A stretch of DNA of 64,000 nucleotides. Source: Antedon mediterranea. Lineage: Eukaryota > Echinodermata > Crinoidea > Comatulida > Antedonidae. The notes under the pieces were generated by a model that made no database searches, had not been told where the DNA came from, and saw only the letters and a list, made by a program, of their open reading frames with translations. Position 1 is the stretch's first letter. Every line of letters begins with the position of its first letter. The stretch lies in assembly GCF_964355755.1 (NCBI RefSeq), contig NC_092675.1:29536912-29600911 (forward strand), given 5' to 3'. Of the stretch, positions 13,442-23,339 are shown one piece after another. The position numbers and the translations under genes are program-made.

Positions 13442-14661
13442 CCAAAATGGTACTGTTCCACGCATATGGAAAACTTCTATTATAAATCCATTGCCTAAAG
13501 TTAATAAACCTAGTGTACCAAAAGATTTTAGACCAATTGCAATTACTTCAAATTTAATTAAATGCTTAGAAAGGTTGATTGTTTCTAGACTTAAGGAAAA
13601 TATTGGTAATGCAGATAAGAATCAATTTGCATACAAGAAAAATAGAGGGGTTGACGATGCTGTTAATTCTTATCTCCATGATACATATCATCACCTTGAT
13701 TCAAAAAGAAATTATGTACGGTCTATTTTTTTCGATTTCTCCAGTGCTTTTAATACTATTTTACCACATGTTTTAATTGATAGATTATTAAGTTTTAATG
13801 TCTCACCTCAGCTCGCCAAAGTTATACATAGTTTTTTTTATTAATAGACCGCAGATGGTTAAGTGCAATGGTATCCTATCCAACAAAGAATCCATCAGTG
13901 TTGGAGCTCCTCAAGGATGTGTTATTTCTCCAATTGTGTTCTCTTTTTATTCAAGTAGTTTTAATATTTTAAGTAAAGATTGCAATATTGTAAAATACGC
14001 TGACGATACTGTAATTAGTGGTCTTCTTTGCGATAGTAAGCATAATGTAAATGAATTTGTTAATGAAGTTGGAAGATTTGTTAATTGGTGTGAGGATATG
14101 AACTTAATACTTAATATTACTAAAACCAAAGAGATGATAATAGATCTTCGTAAAACCGCAGTTTAACATAATGTAATAACTATTAAAGAAACCGAGGTTG
14201 AAAGAGTAACCCAATACAAATACTTAGGTACTATAATTGACAACAAATTAAACTGGGAGTCAAACTCTCTCAGAAAACTCAAGCAAATTAGAGTTGATAA
14301 CACTATTTTAATTCTATTTTATCAAAGTATTATTCAAAGTATTTTATCTTTTAGCATTGGATGTTTTTATGGTAACTTTACTGAAAATGATAAGAAAAAT
14401 ATTGAGAAACCACGTAAAATTGCACAACGTATTATTAAAGCTGATCTAACGCCTTGTTCATTTATCTATGAAAAGAGTAGGCCCTATTTAAAAAAAAGTA
14501 AACAATATTATTATGAAAGACCCCCTCATCCGTTACATTACTGTTTTAACTTAAATAGATCAGGTATTAGGCTACGACCTCCAAGAGCAAATCTTTGTAG
14601 AACTAGAAAATCCTTCGTTGTAAATAGCATTCATATTTTTAATTCTAATGTAAGACGATAA
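13442..14661 (+). pseudogene. 5'-truncated L2-like non-LTR retrotransposon, frameshifted
   Basis: RT motifs in order: KDFRPIAITSNLIKCLERLI, FFDFSSAFNTI, APQGCVISP, KYADDTVI (catalytic box), NITKTKEMIIDLRK and YLGTIIDNKLNW, then the C-terminal region to a stop at 14659-14661. The phrasing resembles the L2/Rex1 side of the CR1 group. There is a frameshift at the T-run near 13836, an in-frame stop at about 14164, and an internal deletion near 14265. No endonuclease domain remains. The 3' UTR ends with CTTGAAT repeats at about 14884-14905. Confidence 0.85.
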
Positions 14662-14747
14662 TGCAATTTTTAAATAGTTTTACATTTTTAACAGTATTTT
14701 TAACTTTTTATCTTGTATTTTTAATCTGTTATGATACTGCACGTTTT

Positions 14748-14879
14748 AAATTGTTGCAATATTGTTGTTTTAATCTACCAAGCAAAGTGAATTTCCATTT
14801 TTATGGACAAATAAAATTGTTGCAATATTGTTGTTTTAATCTACCAAGCAAAGTGAATTTCCATTTTTATGGACAAATA
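14748..14879 (+). repeat. Two 66-bp repeats in the LINE 3' UTR
   Basis: Units 14748-14813 and 14814-14879 are essentially identical and each ends ATGGACAAATA, just before the terminal CTTGAAT repeats. Tandem 3' UTR units are common in such LINEs. Confidence 0.85.
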
Positions 14880-14905
14880 AAATTTCTTGAATCTTGAATC
14901 TTAAA

Positions 14906-15377
14906 ATGAGTATTCATAAAATCCGGCATTCTGATTGTTGACAGAGGTGGATAATTGCTAAGTGGTAAGTATTTTTATGCTTATAAAGCAGTTGTTGATT
15001 TCAAACGAGTGTTTTTATTAAATATATATATATTGATTTACCACTTTAAAGCACTTAGGTTACCATTAATTTACTTTCTTGTTTCTTTTAAGCATTTAAA
15101 TTGATTATCAATTAGGCTAACATAGGCTCGTTGCTAGGCATACCTCCACGGCGAAAACGACTGTGGCAATGCAAAGCGGATGCCTCTCATAGGCCTAGCA
15201 AATGCTTAGTTACAGGGAGTCTCAAGTGTAGTTTTGTGAAAATTTATATTGCAATTGCACATCATTATTACATTTAACTTTAAATAATTTTAATAATTAC
15301 AATTTTTTTAAATAATTTTAAATAATTGATGTAGGCTATAGGTTTAGGACCCCATAGGTAGGCCCTACAGGAATTTG
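14906..15377. other. No supported feature
   Basis: AT-rich sequence with no gene signal. Confidence 0.4.
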
Positions 15378-15465
15378 ATGCGCCCATATATGGACATGAT
15401 AATGTTATATCACTACCATACTTGGATATATCACTACCATATTTGGTAACATCACTTTTTTTTAT
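15378..15465. mobile_element. MITE family A, copy A4 (interior only)
   Basis: Retains CGCCCATATATGGACATGAT and two ATCACTACCAT motifs of the family interior; both ends are eroded. Confidence 0.6.
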
Positions 15466-15537
15466 ATCACTGCATTGTTTGTACATTATATTACATTTAT
15501 ATTGTAGGATGCATTACTTCAACATGTGAAAATCGCG

Positions 15538-15901
15538 GGTCAAATGGCCGAGCGGTTAAGACAGGGGCGCCGTTTACCGTAGCCTACCTAAAGAGCCAAC
15601 AATATCGGCATGGGTTCGAGGCCGACTCGCTCCTAGTTCTGGTGGTGGAACAAGTCTTCTCGGATAAGGACTATAAACCGTAGGTCCAGTGTACACAATT
15701 ATAACCTGTGTGCACTTTAAAGAACCCAGTTCATTATTCGAAAAGAGTAGGGGTTACCCCGGTGAACTGGTTCACAAAATAGCCCCTGTATCAGGGGGAT
15801 TACCACCTATCTGATAGGACAGTGATTAATTCACTATTGGTAATCCTTGGCCACATTGCCTAAAGACATAAAATAAAATAAAATAAAATAAATAAATAAA
15901 A
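15538..15901 (+). mobile_element. tRNA-derived SINE
   Basis: A tRNA-like head has an A box TGGCCGAGCGG (15545-15555) and a B box GTTCGAGGC (15614-15622), resembling a Ser/Leu-type tRNA. A body of about 240 bp follows, and the tail is (AAAAT)n/(AAAT)n at 15868-15901. It is transcribed by Pol III by family logic and mobilised by a LINE in trans. It is complete from head to tail and abuts the CXC coding fragment. Confidence 0.85.
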
Positions 15902-16156
15902 AGAGCCATATATCAAGGAGGTATATGGACCACTTGTCAGAATGCTGAACCAACTATTCCTACTCCAGAAGATTGGGGTTGGACATTAGAAGACACACAT
16001 TGGAAGCCAGTTCGGGTGACTAAACCAGAAGCAGCCAAGGCCTGCAATGAACTTATCAAATGTGGCTCCAAATCTGACCGTGGTTGTGTGACTTGCAAAT
16101 GTGCCAAATCCAACCTCCCTTGTACAGAACTGTGCAGCTTCAAATGTCCCAGATAA
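15902..16156 (+). pseudogene. Coding fragment of a cysteine-rich (CXC-type) C-terminal domain
   Basis: An open plus frame of 84 codons ends at TAA 16154-16156. It reads GGIWTTC, then PTPEDWGWTLEDTHWKPV, KACNELIKCG, and a cysteine cluster CVTCKCAKSNLPCTELCSFK. This D-W-G-W plus CxC arrangement recurs, as far as I recall, at the C-termini of uncharacterised, probably mobile-element-associated proteins of invertebrates; the cysteine spacing suggests metal binding. The 5' side is cut by the SINE tail, so only the last part of a larger protein remains. A 69-codon open frame on the opposite strand is its shadow. Confidence 0.6.
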
Positions 16157-16261
16157 TATTACTCGTAATTGAATACAGACGATCCGTGTCAGAATTTATT
16201 ATTTCTAAGACATAGTTAATACTTATTATTATTATTTATTTTATTTTTTAATAACTGAGGT

Positions 16262-18745
16262 TTGAAAAAAAAAATTTTTGATGAGTATAATTATTATAAA
16301 AATATAGTATGTGGTGATTTTAATGCCGATCATAGGAAAAAATTCGGGAAAGAGTTGGCAGAATTCTGTAGTGAAAATGATCTGATTTTATCTGATATTA
16401 CCAGACTTCATGATAATAGTTTTACCTTTCTTAGTGACGCCCATGGTACAACGAGTTGGATTGACCATGTCATTTCTTCTCATGGCGCTGATACGTGCAT
16501 ATCTGAAGTCAATGTTATTTATGATTTATTTTTTTATAGTTTTAAGTATGAGTTTAATGTCAATAGTTATAAGATTGGTAATGATAAAGAGTATACTAAT
16601 AATAATGTAGATTCACTGTTTGCTAAAGTTGATTGGAGTAATGTTAAAGAACCAGAATTACGTAATTATTGTAACCTTACAGAAAAGTTGTTAAAAAATA
16701 TATATGTTGACTCCAACTTAATATTATGCACCGGATGTAATGGGTGCTCGCACAGGAAAGGTATAGATGATTTGTATAATGATATTGTTTGTGCCTTATC
16801 TAGTGCCTCCAAAATGTGTTTTAAAAATAAGAAAATAAAAAATGTGACCCATATTCCTGGGTGGAATGAAAATGTCGCAGAATACCATAATGTGGCCAGA
16901 GAAGCATTCCTTCTATGGGTTAATAATGGTAAGCCTAAATCTGGGTCATTATTTGAGGCGATGCGTGTGACAAGATCACAATTTAAAATGATTTTACGCA
17001 AGTGTAAATCAGAAGAAGAACAGCATAGGGCTGATTCTATGGCTCAGTCTTTATCAAAAAATGATTATGCTGATTTCTGGAAAAAGGTTTATAAGTCTAA
17101 ATCATGTACTCCTGTTCTTACAGAATCTTTGGATAATGTTAATGGTGAAAATGATATATGTAACCACTGGGCCGCTCATTTTGAGGAGCTGTTTAATTGT
17201 GTTCATAATGATAGTAATAAGGATTATGTTCAGAGTATACTTGTTAATTGTAATGATGATTGTGGTTGTGAGGTAAATGTCCAACAGGTAGCGGGTATTA
17301 TTAAAGATTTATCTAGTGGTAAATCCCCGGGAAATGATAAGTTGAGCTCCGAACACTTAAAGTATGCTAGCAATAGACTAACAGTTATGCTGTCCTTATG
17401 TTTTAATTTAATGATTCGTCATGGTCATGTGTCTGCTGAGTTATGTAAAGTTGTAATTGTCCCGATTTTAAAATCTAAATCAGGTGATATTACGAGTAAA
17501 AGCAATTATAGGCCTATAGCTTTAGCTAGTGTGGTTTCTAAGGTACTAGAATCTGTATTAATTCAATTGTCCGGAGATAGCCTTAAGTCATCTGACCATC
17601 AGTTTGCGTTTAAATCGGGTCACTCCACAGATACATGTATATTTGTCTTAAAACAAGTTGTTGAATTTTATACTCGGCAAAATAGCCCTGTATATGCTTG
17701 CTTTCTTGATGCCTCTAAGGCATATGACAGAGTAAATCATTGGACTCTTTTTAAGAAATTGTTAAACAGAAAGATGCCAACCGCAATTGTAAAATTGTTA
17801 TCGTGTTGGTACTCACAGCAACAGTTTTGTATTAAATGGGGAAGATCCATCTCCCGATGGTTCTATGTAAGAAACGGAGTGCGACAGGGTGGAATCATGT
17901 CTCCGTTACTGTATAATGTTTACATTGATGATTTGAATGTAGCACTTAGTAGATGTGGTTACAGGTGTAGAACCTCAAATACTGTCCTAAATAATTTAAG
18001 TTATGCTGATGACATGACTATTATGGCTCCATCTTTTTATGGGTTAAAAAATATGGTTAAAATAATGTGAGCAGTATGGTTTAGAACATGATGTTATTTA
18101 TAACGCAAAAAAATCTGTCTGTATGGTTTTTTCTCCAAAGAAGAAACAGGGTGAAGTGGTATCAAATATTATGCTAAATAATGATATATTATCTTACGTC
18201 AATGAAGTGACTTACCTAGGTCATATTTGACGTAATAATTTAGATGATTCTAATGACATTAATCGCCAGTATCGAGCTCTTTGCATTCGAGGTAACACTC
18301 TTTGTAGACGTTTTAGTAGATGTAATGAGAAGGTTAAATGTAATCTGTTCAGGTCGTTTTGTACTAATCTGTACTGTTGTATGTTATGGTCTAACCACAC
18401 TGTTAAGATTATTAAATCTTTGGAGGTGTACTACAACAATTCATTGAGAATGTTGCTAGGTTTACCTAAGCACTGTGCTAGTAATATGTTTGCCACGAGG
18501 AGAATTCCCTCTTTCTACGAGCATGTACGTAAGTGCGTCTATGGTTTTAGATTAAGAATTGTGAATAGTGAAAACGATCTGGTTAGGTGTACCACGAACC
18601 ATTTGTTACGAGATTCAAAGCTCTACACTAAGTGGGAAAAACTCCTATTTTAGTTTGATCTTCCGGTTTTGTATTATTTGTTGTATATATAGTATATATG
18701 GAATATTTATTCTGAAATAAAGTGATCAAATCAAATCAAATAAAA
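16262..18745 (+). pseudogene. Nearly intact LINE ORF2-type gene (endonuclease C-part plus RT)
   Basis: The first frame (16262-18070) starts inside an exonuclease-endonuclease-phosphatase domain: CGDFNADH and SWIDHVISS are the conserved endonuclease motifs. The RT follows: NYRPIALASVVSKVLESVL, ACFLDASKAYDRVNH, NGVRQGGIMSPLLYNVYIDD and LSYADDMTIMA (catalytic YADD, about residues 580-584). A one-base shift near 18066 moves the frame on to a TGA at about 18228, after which the same frame runs to TAG at 18653 with YGFRLRIVNSEND near its end. So only one frameshift and one stop break about 800 codons; a CGA-to-TGA change would explain the stop. The 3' end carries CAAAT repeats (about 18722-18745). 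5'-truncated; CR1/L2-group by phrasing, clade not certain. Confidence 0.85.
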
Positions 18746-18895
18746 TGAAGAAGTGTAAACTGTAAATATAATACACTGCAAAACAGTTATATTAATTTAT
18801 TGAAGCTTACAACTTGCAGAAAATAATCTGGAAATGTAATCACTCATTAGTAAAATGTAACATTCCTCTACACATAACGAGGTAGGCCATATCTC

Positions 18896-19758
18896 TAAAG
18901 CCCCTTTCTCACAGAGTTGTGTGCCAGGAATATTGCGGGAATATACCATTACCATGCCGGTATGGTTTTCTGTGAGAACGGGTCGTCTTGGCAGCGCATC
19001 ATGCCGGCACCATGCCGGCATCGACATGACCTGCTTTAGACCAGGGAGTTGTTAGTTTAGACCTAGTAATATTCTAGGGATATTCCCCGCAATGCCAGAC
19101 GGGCATTCTGTGAGAACGTATCGCCGTTATATTCCGGGGTTCCCCGTCGAGGCTTTGACACCTTGCGCGGTCAAGTGTATCACTTTGGCGCCTATTCAAT
19201 TCAATTAACAATAATAATGTCGAACTGGAGGGATAATGAGATAAGAGAGCTGCTTAAAATAAGGGGACAAGAAGAAATTTGTAGCATAATCTATAGGCCG
19301 CTAGGCTAGGCCATTGGCATTAGCTCTTTGTTTGTTGGTGCCTGACCTTTCGTCGCCTTGTAAATTGTAGGCCTACAGCCTTCTAAGGTGTTTTACAGAT
19401 TGCCGATGACGGCAAATTAATTGCTATACCTGTATAATATATGCACAATATACTGTACATAGCATGTATTGCATAAATATGCTATAAAGGAAGATAATAA
19501 TCTGTAACTTAACATTCGCCGCCATATCATCGCTAGACAAAAATAATAACAATAAAGGACGCCCTCAATAATTATTTTGTCAGAGACTTTTTATTGGCCG
19601 AATATGCCCGACTCCTTTCTCACAGAAAGCCGGTACATACCGGTTATATTTCCGGCACGATAGTCCGATGAGAATGGGTATATGCCGGTAACGATACCGG
19701 CACGACGCCAGCACTGTACCGGTATATTGCAGGCACATCTGTGAGAAAGGGGCTTTAT
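18896..19758. mobile_element. TIR element D, 0.86 kb, non-autonomous
   Basis: Ends TAAAGCCCCTTTCTCACAGA and inverted TGTGAGAAAGGGGCTTTA. TA lies at both edges, compatible with a TA target duplication. Internal degenerate copies of the end (CTTTCTCACAGAAAGCCGG near 19616, CTGTGAGAACG near 18971 and 19110) and repeated ATGCCGGCA/TACCGG motifs are seen. No transposase. Confidence 0.85.
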
Positions 19759-19781
19759 AGATACAACAATCTGAATCGCTC

Positions 19782-19942
19782 TAAAGCGTGGTTCTCACTA
19801 GCGACGCAAATGAATTGACCAACCACAAGCGATGGCTTATTCGCTTATGATTTCTAACTGTCTATAACTTCGCTTGTCATTGGTTAAAACGCTTGCGTTG
19901 CGTTTACGTCCTTGCGTTACGTTCTAGTGGGAACCAAGCTTA
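19782..19942. mobile_element. MITE family B, copy B3
   Basis: 161 bp. Ends TAAAGCGTGGTTCTCACTAG and CTAGTGGGAACCAAGCTTA; interior CACAAGCGATGG and inverted CGCTTGTCATTGG. It starts only 23 bp after element D. Confidence 0.8.
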
Positions 19943-20033
19943 AACAAACATTTATCATATGAAAAAGTAATTGTTTAAATTTGTTGAGAAAACAATGTAT
20001 TGCGTGAAAAATAAGTGTTTGACTGCCAATGTT

Positions 20034-20598
20034 GTAGTGATATAAAACAAAATTTAAGTTAATATCATTACTTCTGGTCAATTGACAAATTCAGTCATTA
20101 CCTTAATTAATACAAAAATATACATTTTTGACAATTTTTGCCAAATATTTTGATGTTATGCGCATTCGGTAACGAAATTTGAGGTTGTCGGGTCAAAGGT
20201 CAATATTATGATTTCCAGTCACTTTTGGGAAAGATAGTTCGTTAGACCAAATACTAACATGTATATTGTGAATATTTTAAGACCAACCTCATGTTTCTAC
20301 TGTCAGTAGTTTTCGAGATATGACCATACTAGGGTCAAAGGTCACAATTCCGGAAATGATGATTCCGGCCATTTTCTAATAAAATGTTGTATTAGAGTGA
20401 ATAGAAACATATGTTCTAAGCAATTTAACACTAAAATGAACTCTGTACCCCTACCGGTTACTAAGATATAGACCATCATTTTTGTTTTGACGGCCATTTT
20501 GAAAATACTCCAAATATGGTCATAAAATAAATTTTTTTTCTTGGCTACAGTGATTTTTTAAATCTGTATGTCCAAGTGAACATAATGTGCAAAATTTG
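20034..20598 (-). repeat. Right arm of the 570-bp inverted repeat pair
   Basis: Reverse complement of 12656-13224. The two DR1-type sites are kept (GGGTCAAAGGTCA at 20190-20202 and 20332-20344). The arms enclose the LINE, SINE and element D block. Confidence 0.8.
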
Positions 20599-21120
20599 AA
20601 AACTTTGTCATCCGTGTAACGTTTTTGACCCTAAGGCACCCCACTATATGAAAAAAAAAAATGGATGGGTCGCAAAGTTTCCGATACTGAAACTTTTTCG
20701 TATGAATTATACACTGATCTATATGTGAAATGTTCTCAGTTTTGTAGAATCTACAACATTTTACATCTACAGTTTTTCCCTATGAGTTGACGTGCGGCGA
20801 GTCCGTAGCGTACACACTGGGAATCGACCCGGGAATCAACGACGGGGCAATGGACGCTTTTGACGCATAATTCGTTGTTAATATACAAAGTGGGGAATCC
20901 CCTTTTAGGACGTGGATTTAATAACCTACCAACTGGTTCTACGACGGTATTTTTCTGTAGTTTGCAAAGGAGTGTGTAACTTGACTGAAAAACTGAACTT
21001 TGATGTACCGGCGGTGGGAACTTTTACAATGAACGTTAGAACAATATAAACAGGTCCATCCCAAATTACACTCATAGCGATGTTGTTCAGGCCTTTATGG
21101 TTCGGGAGAACCCCTTGACG
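20599..21120. other. Unassigned, GC-richer stretch
   Basis: Fewer AT runs and more CpG than the surroundings, but no recognisable domain, RNA or repeat copy. Confidence 0.3.
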
Positions 21121-21783
21121 TTAGCATTGAGCGCAAATGTGTTTACCGGCGGAAAAAGTAGCTTTGGCACAGGCCACGTCCCCCATTCCACCACAAAAGC
21201 AGCCGCGTAACAAGGGGTTCTTGTCAGTGGGGGGGGGGGGGGGGGCAAAGAGGGGCTGATCCTTCCAGACACCAAGTACTTGAGCCACAGACCACCCATG
21301 GTGGGGGCTGTGGCGAAGCGAATTTTGGTAAATGACACCCCTAGATCGTCGGAAATGGTACTCTCGCACATAAAATTCATGATAAATGGCGCCTCCAACT
21401 AGTACTAGTTGGCCTGGAAATAACACTCCCATTTATTGCACAGCAATCAGCAAAATGATCGTACATTTTCCACCGTTAAAAACACACGTGACATAACATT
21501 TGAACATGTGAAAACCCAATCTAACATTGGATCCGCACCTGGCAAAGGTAGTAATTTTTCCGGTTAGAAGAAGACTGAAACAGGGCCGTAACCAGGTTTG
21601 ACGGCGGGGTGGATCGTTAAGTTGTTTAGTGGAACCATACCCTCGAATTTTTTTTTCTCTATAGGCTCTATGGCCGCAAATCGCATTTCCGGCTAATCTC
21701 TTTTGTTTATGAACTATATAATTTGGTGTAATTTCCAGCCCACGAATTTCAATTGCTGACCTTATATTGTCAGAGGACGGCAT
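21121..21783 (-). pseudogene. Possible decayed reading frame, unrecognised
   Basis: The minus-strand frame is open for about 220 codons except for one TAA at 21433-21435. It begins near ATG 21783 and reads through a run of 17 G/C (21229-21245) coding proline. It matches no family I recognise. Base composition is richer in GC than the neighbours, which also raises the chance of a random open frame. No function proposed. Confidence 0.25.
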
Positions 21784-21982
21784 TCTCTTGCCGACCGAAA
21801 CTAGGCTAGATCCCTCCTCCGTTTAAGCCTCCTAGCAACAACATGGTACATTAAGGGATCGTATCATTGAGACTTTAACAGGCATATTCACCATCATGTG
21901 GTGTTTAGATGTAGGGAGAGGACTATGACAATAGACAACTGGGTCACTTCACTTTTGGTTCAGTTAGTGTATTTTTTTCTGT

Positions 21983-23252
21983 GGATTCGATCAAAGAATA
22001 TATATCACAAGAATGAGTATTCCGCGATTTTTGCATGAGAAATTTGTAACAGAGAGCTCCAGAGAGTGATGCCCGCCCTCATAAGGGCGGATGTATACAT
22101 ATTACATAAGACTTGATTTAATAGATAATATACTATAATAATAATAATAATAACAACTTTATTTAAAAACGGATGCAACACTTGAATCACCATATTGGTG
22201 TTTTTCACAAGGCCGTTACTTACTACAAAACTATTTATACTATTACACAAGTTATCAATTACAGTACAAAAACAACAACAACAACAACAACAACAACAAA
22301 AAAAGATTTCATGAAAAAATATAGAGTTTCAAGTATATTTTATCTTTGGTCATTTATCATTTTTTTAAATATATGTATATTAGGAGCTGTAATTGCATTT
22401 GAGTTTATAGCATTTAAACTATTCCATAGCTTTGCGCCAGAATACGAGAAACTTTTCTTTTTATACTCAGTGTTTGCCTTATGTAAACTTAGAATATCTT
22501 TTGATCTAGTATTATATGTTTGTTTGCGTTCATAGAATCTGTACTTGTCACATTAAATAGAATTATGATAATAGTTTTGCAATTGTAAACTATTTTATAA
22601 TACATATTTATTAACAAACTAGTGTACATTCACTTTTACAGACAATTATTTACTAACATGCTAAGTTAATTCACAAAAAAAGGCCTAACACAGCAACACC
22701 AAAAGTCAACGAATCGTTACTCAGCACGGCCTATTCTTTACCATTGCCCGTGTAAATTACGCCCGGTAAATTAAGTATTGTTTTTATGATATAAATCAGT
22801 ATAAAATACATGTTATTAATAGGAAAAAATGTTAAATGTCATTAACATTTATTTGTTTTACCAGAAACAAGTTAAATATAGGAATATTATTAAACTATCC
22901 TACGTGAAAACGCGTAAACACCAACACGCCCGGTCACGCTATTGTAGCGCCCGGTTGATAAAGCAAACTGTTTATACGGCAGTTTTTACTAAATAAATTG
23001 CATAAAGCGAACAATTAAATATCCAAATAGTATTTAACATGATGTTGGCATGTAGTTGATAACATTTTTTATCATGAAAATACTACCGGTGGTCCAGCCT
23101 TTGATTAGTGAAACCGTCACAAAAAGTTGTATACATCCCAGATACGTACATCCACACTTATGGCGGCGCCCTACCACATGGACAATATTACTGTTACAGG
23201 GAAAATCGCTGATTACTCATTCTTGTGATATATATTCTTTGATTCGATCTCG
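21983..23252 (-). mobile_element. TIR element X, copy 2, with nested LINE end
   Basis: The left end (TCAAAGAATATATATCACAA) and right end (TTGTGATATATATTCTTTGA) are inverted repeats of about 45 bp followed by weaker similarity. The interior from about 21990 to 23055 is the reverse complement of 1742-2405 and is interrupted by a LINE fragment at 22131-22545. It contains the GC hairpin CCCGCCCTCATAAGGGCGG (22071-22089). No transposase. Confidence 0.75.
22131..22545 (-). pseudogene. 3' end of a LINE (copy 1 of LINE 4), inserted in element X
   Basis: The minus strand encodes a typical LINE C-terminus including KKSFSYSGAKLWNSLNAI and IFKKMINDQR followed by a stop, then a 3' UTR with (GTT)n and a (TTA)n tail at 22137-22152. 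It is absent from the corresponding place in element X copy 1, so it is a later insertion. About 68 codons remain. Confidence 0.75.
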
Positions 23253-23339
23253 TAAATTTTATGCTTAGCGACCTCAATTTTAATATATCCATCTTCTTCA
23301 GTTTTGACATTGATAGCGGGCAGCAGACAATTCTGAATT
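23213..23339 (-). CDS. Candidate terminal exon ending inside a transposon end
   Basis: On the minus strand a good acceptor (CTTGTCTTTTTTCAG) at 23340-23341 is followed by 41 codons in one phase (with INVKTEEDGYIKIEVAKH) and a TAA at 23213-23215. The last ten or so codons (ESKNIYHKNE) come from the TIR of element X. No family recognised and no upstream exon found; the other frame is also open for a while. Weak. Confidence 0.25.

Noticed and set aside
15937-16143. Minus-strand open frame of 68 codons
   Set aside because: It is antisense to the cysteine-rich coding fragment, whose plus frame shows clear cysteine spacing.
22173-22535. 120-codon plus-strand frame with membrane-like segments (mirrored at 46776-47054 on the minus strand)
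   Set aside because: It is antisense to the C-terminal coding part and 3' UTR of LINE 4; hydrophobicity comes from the T-rich complement.
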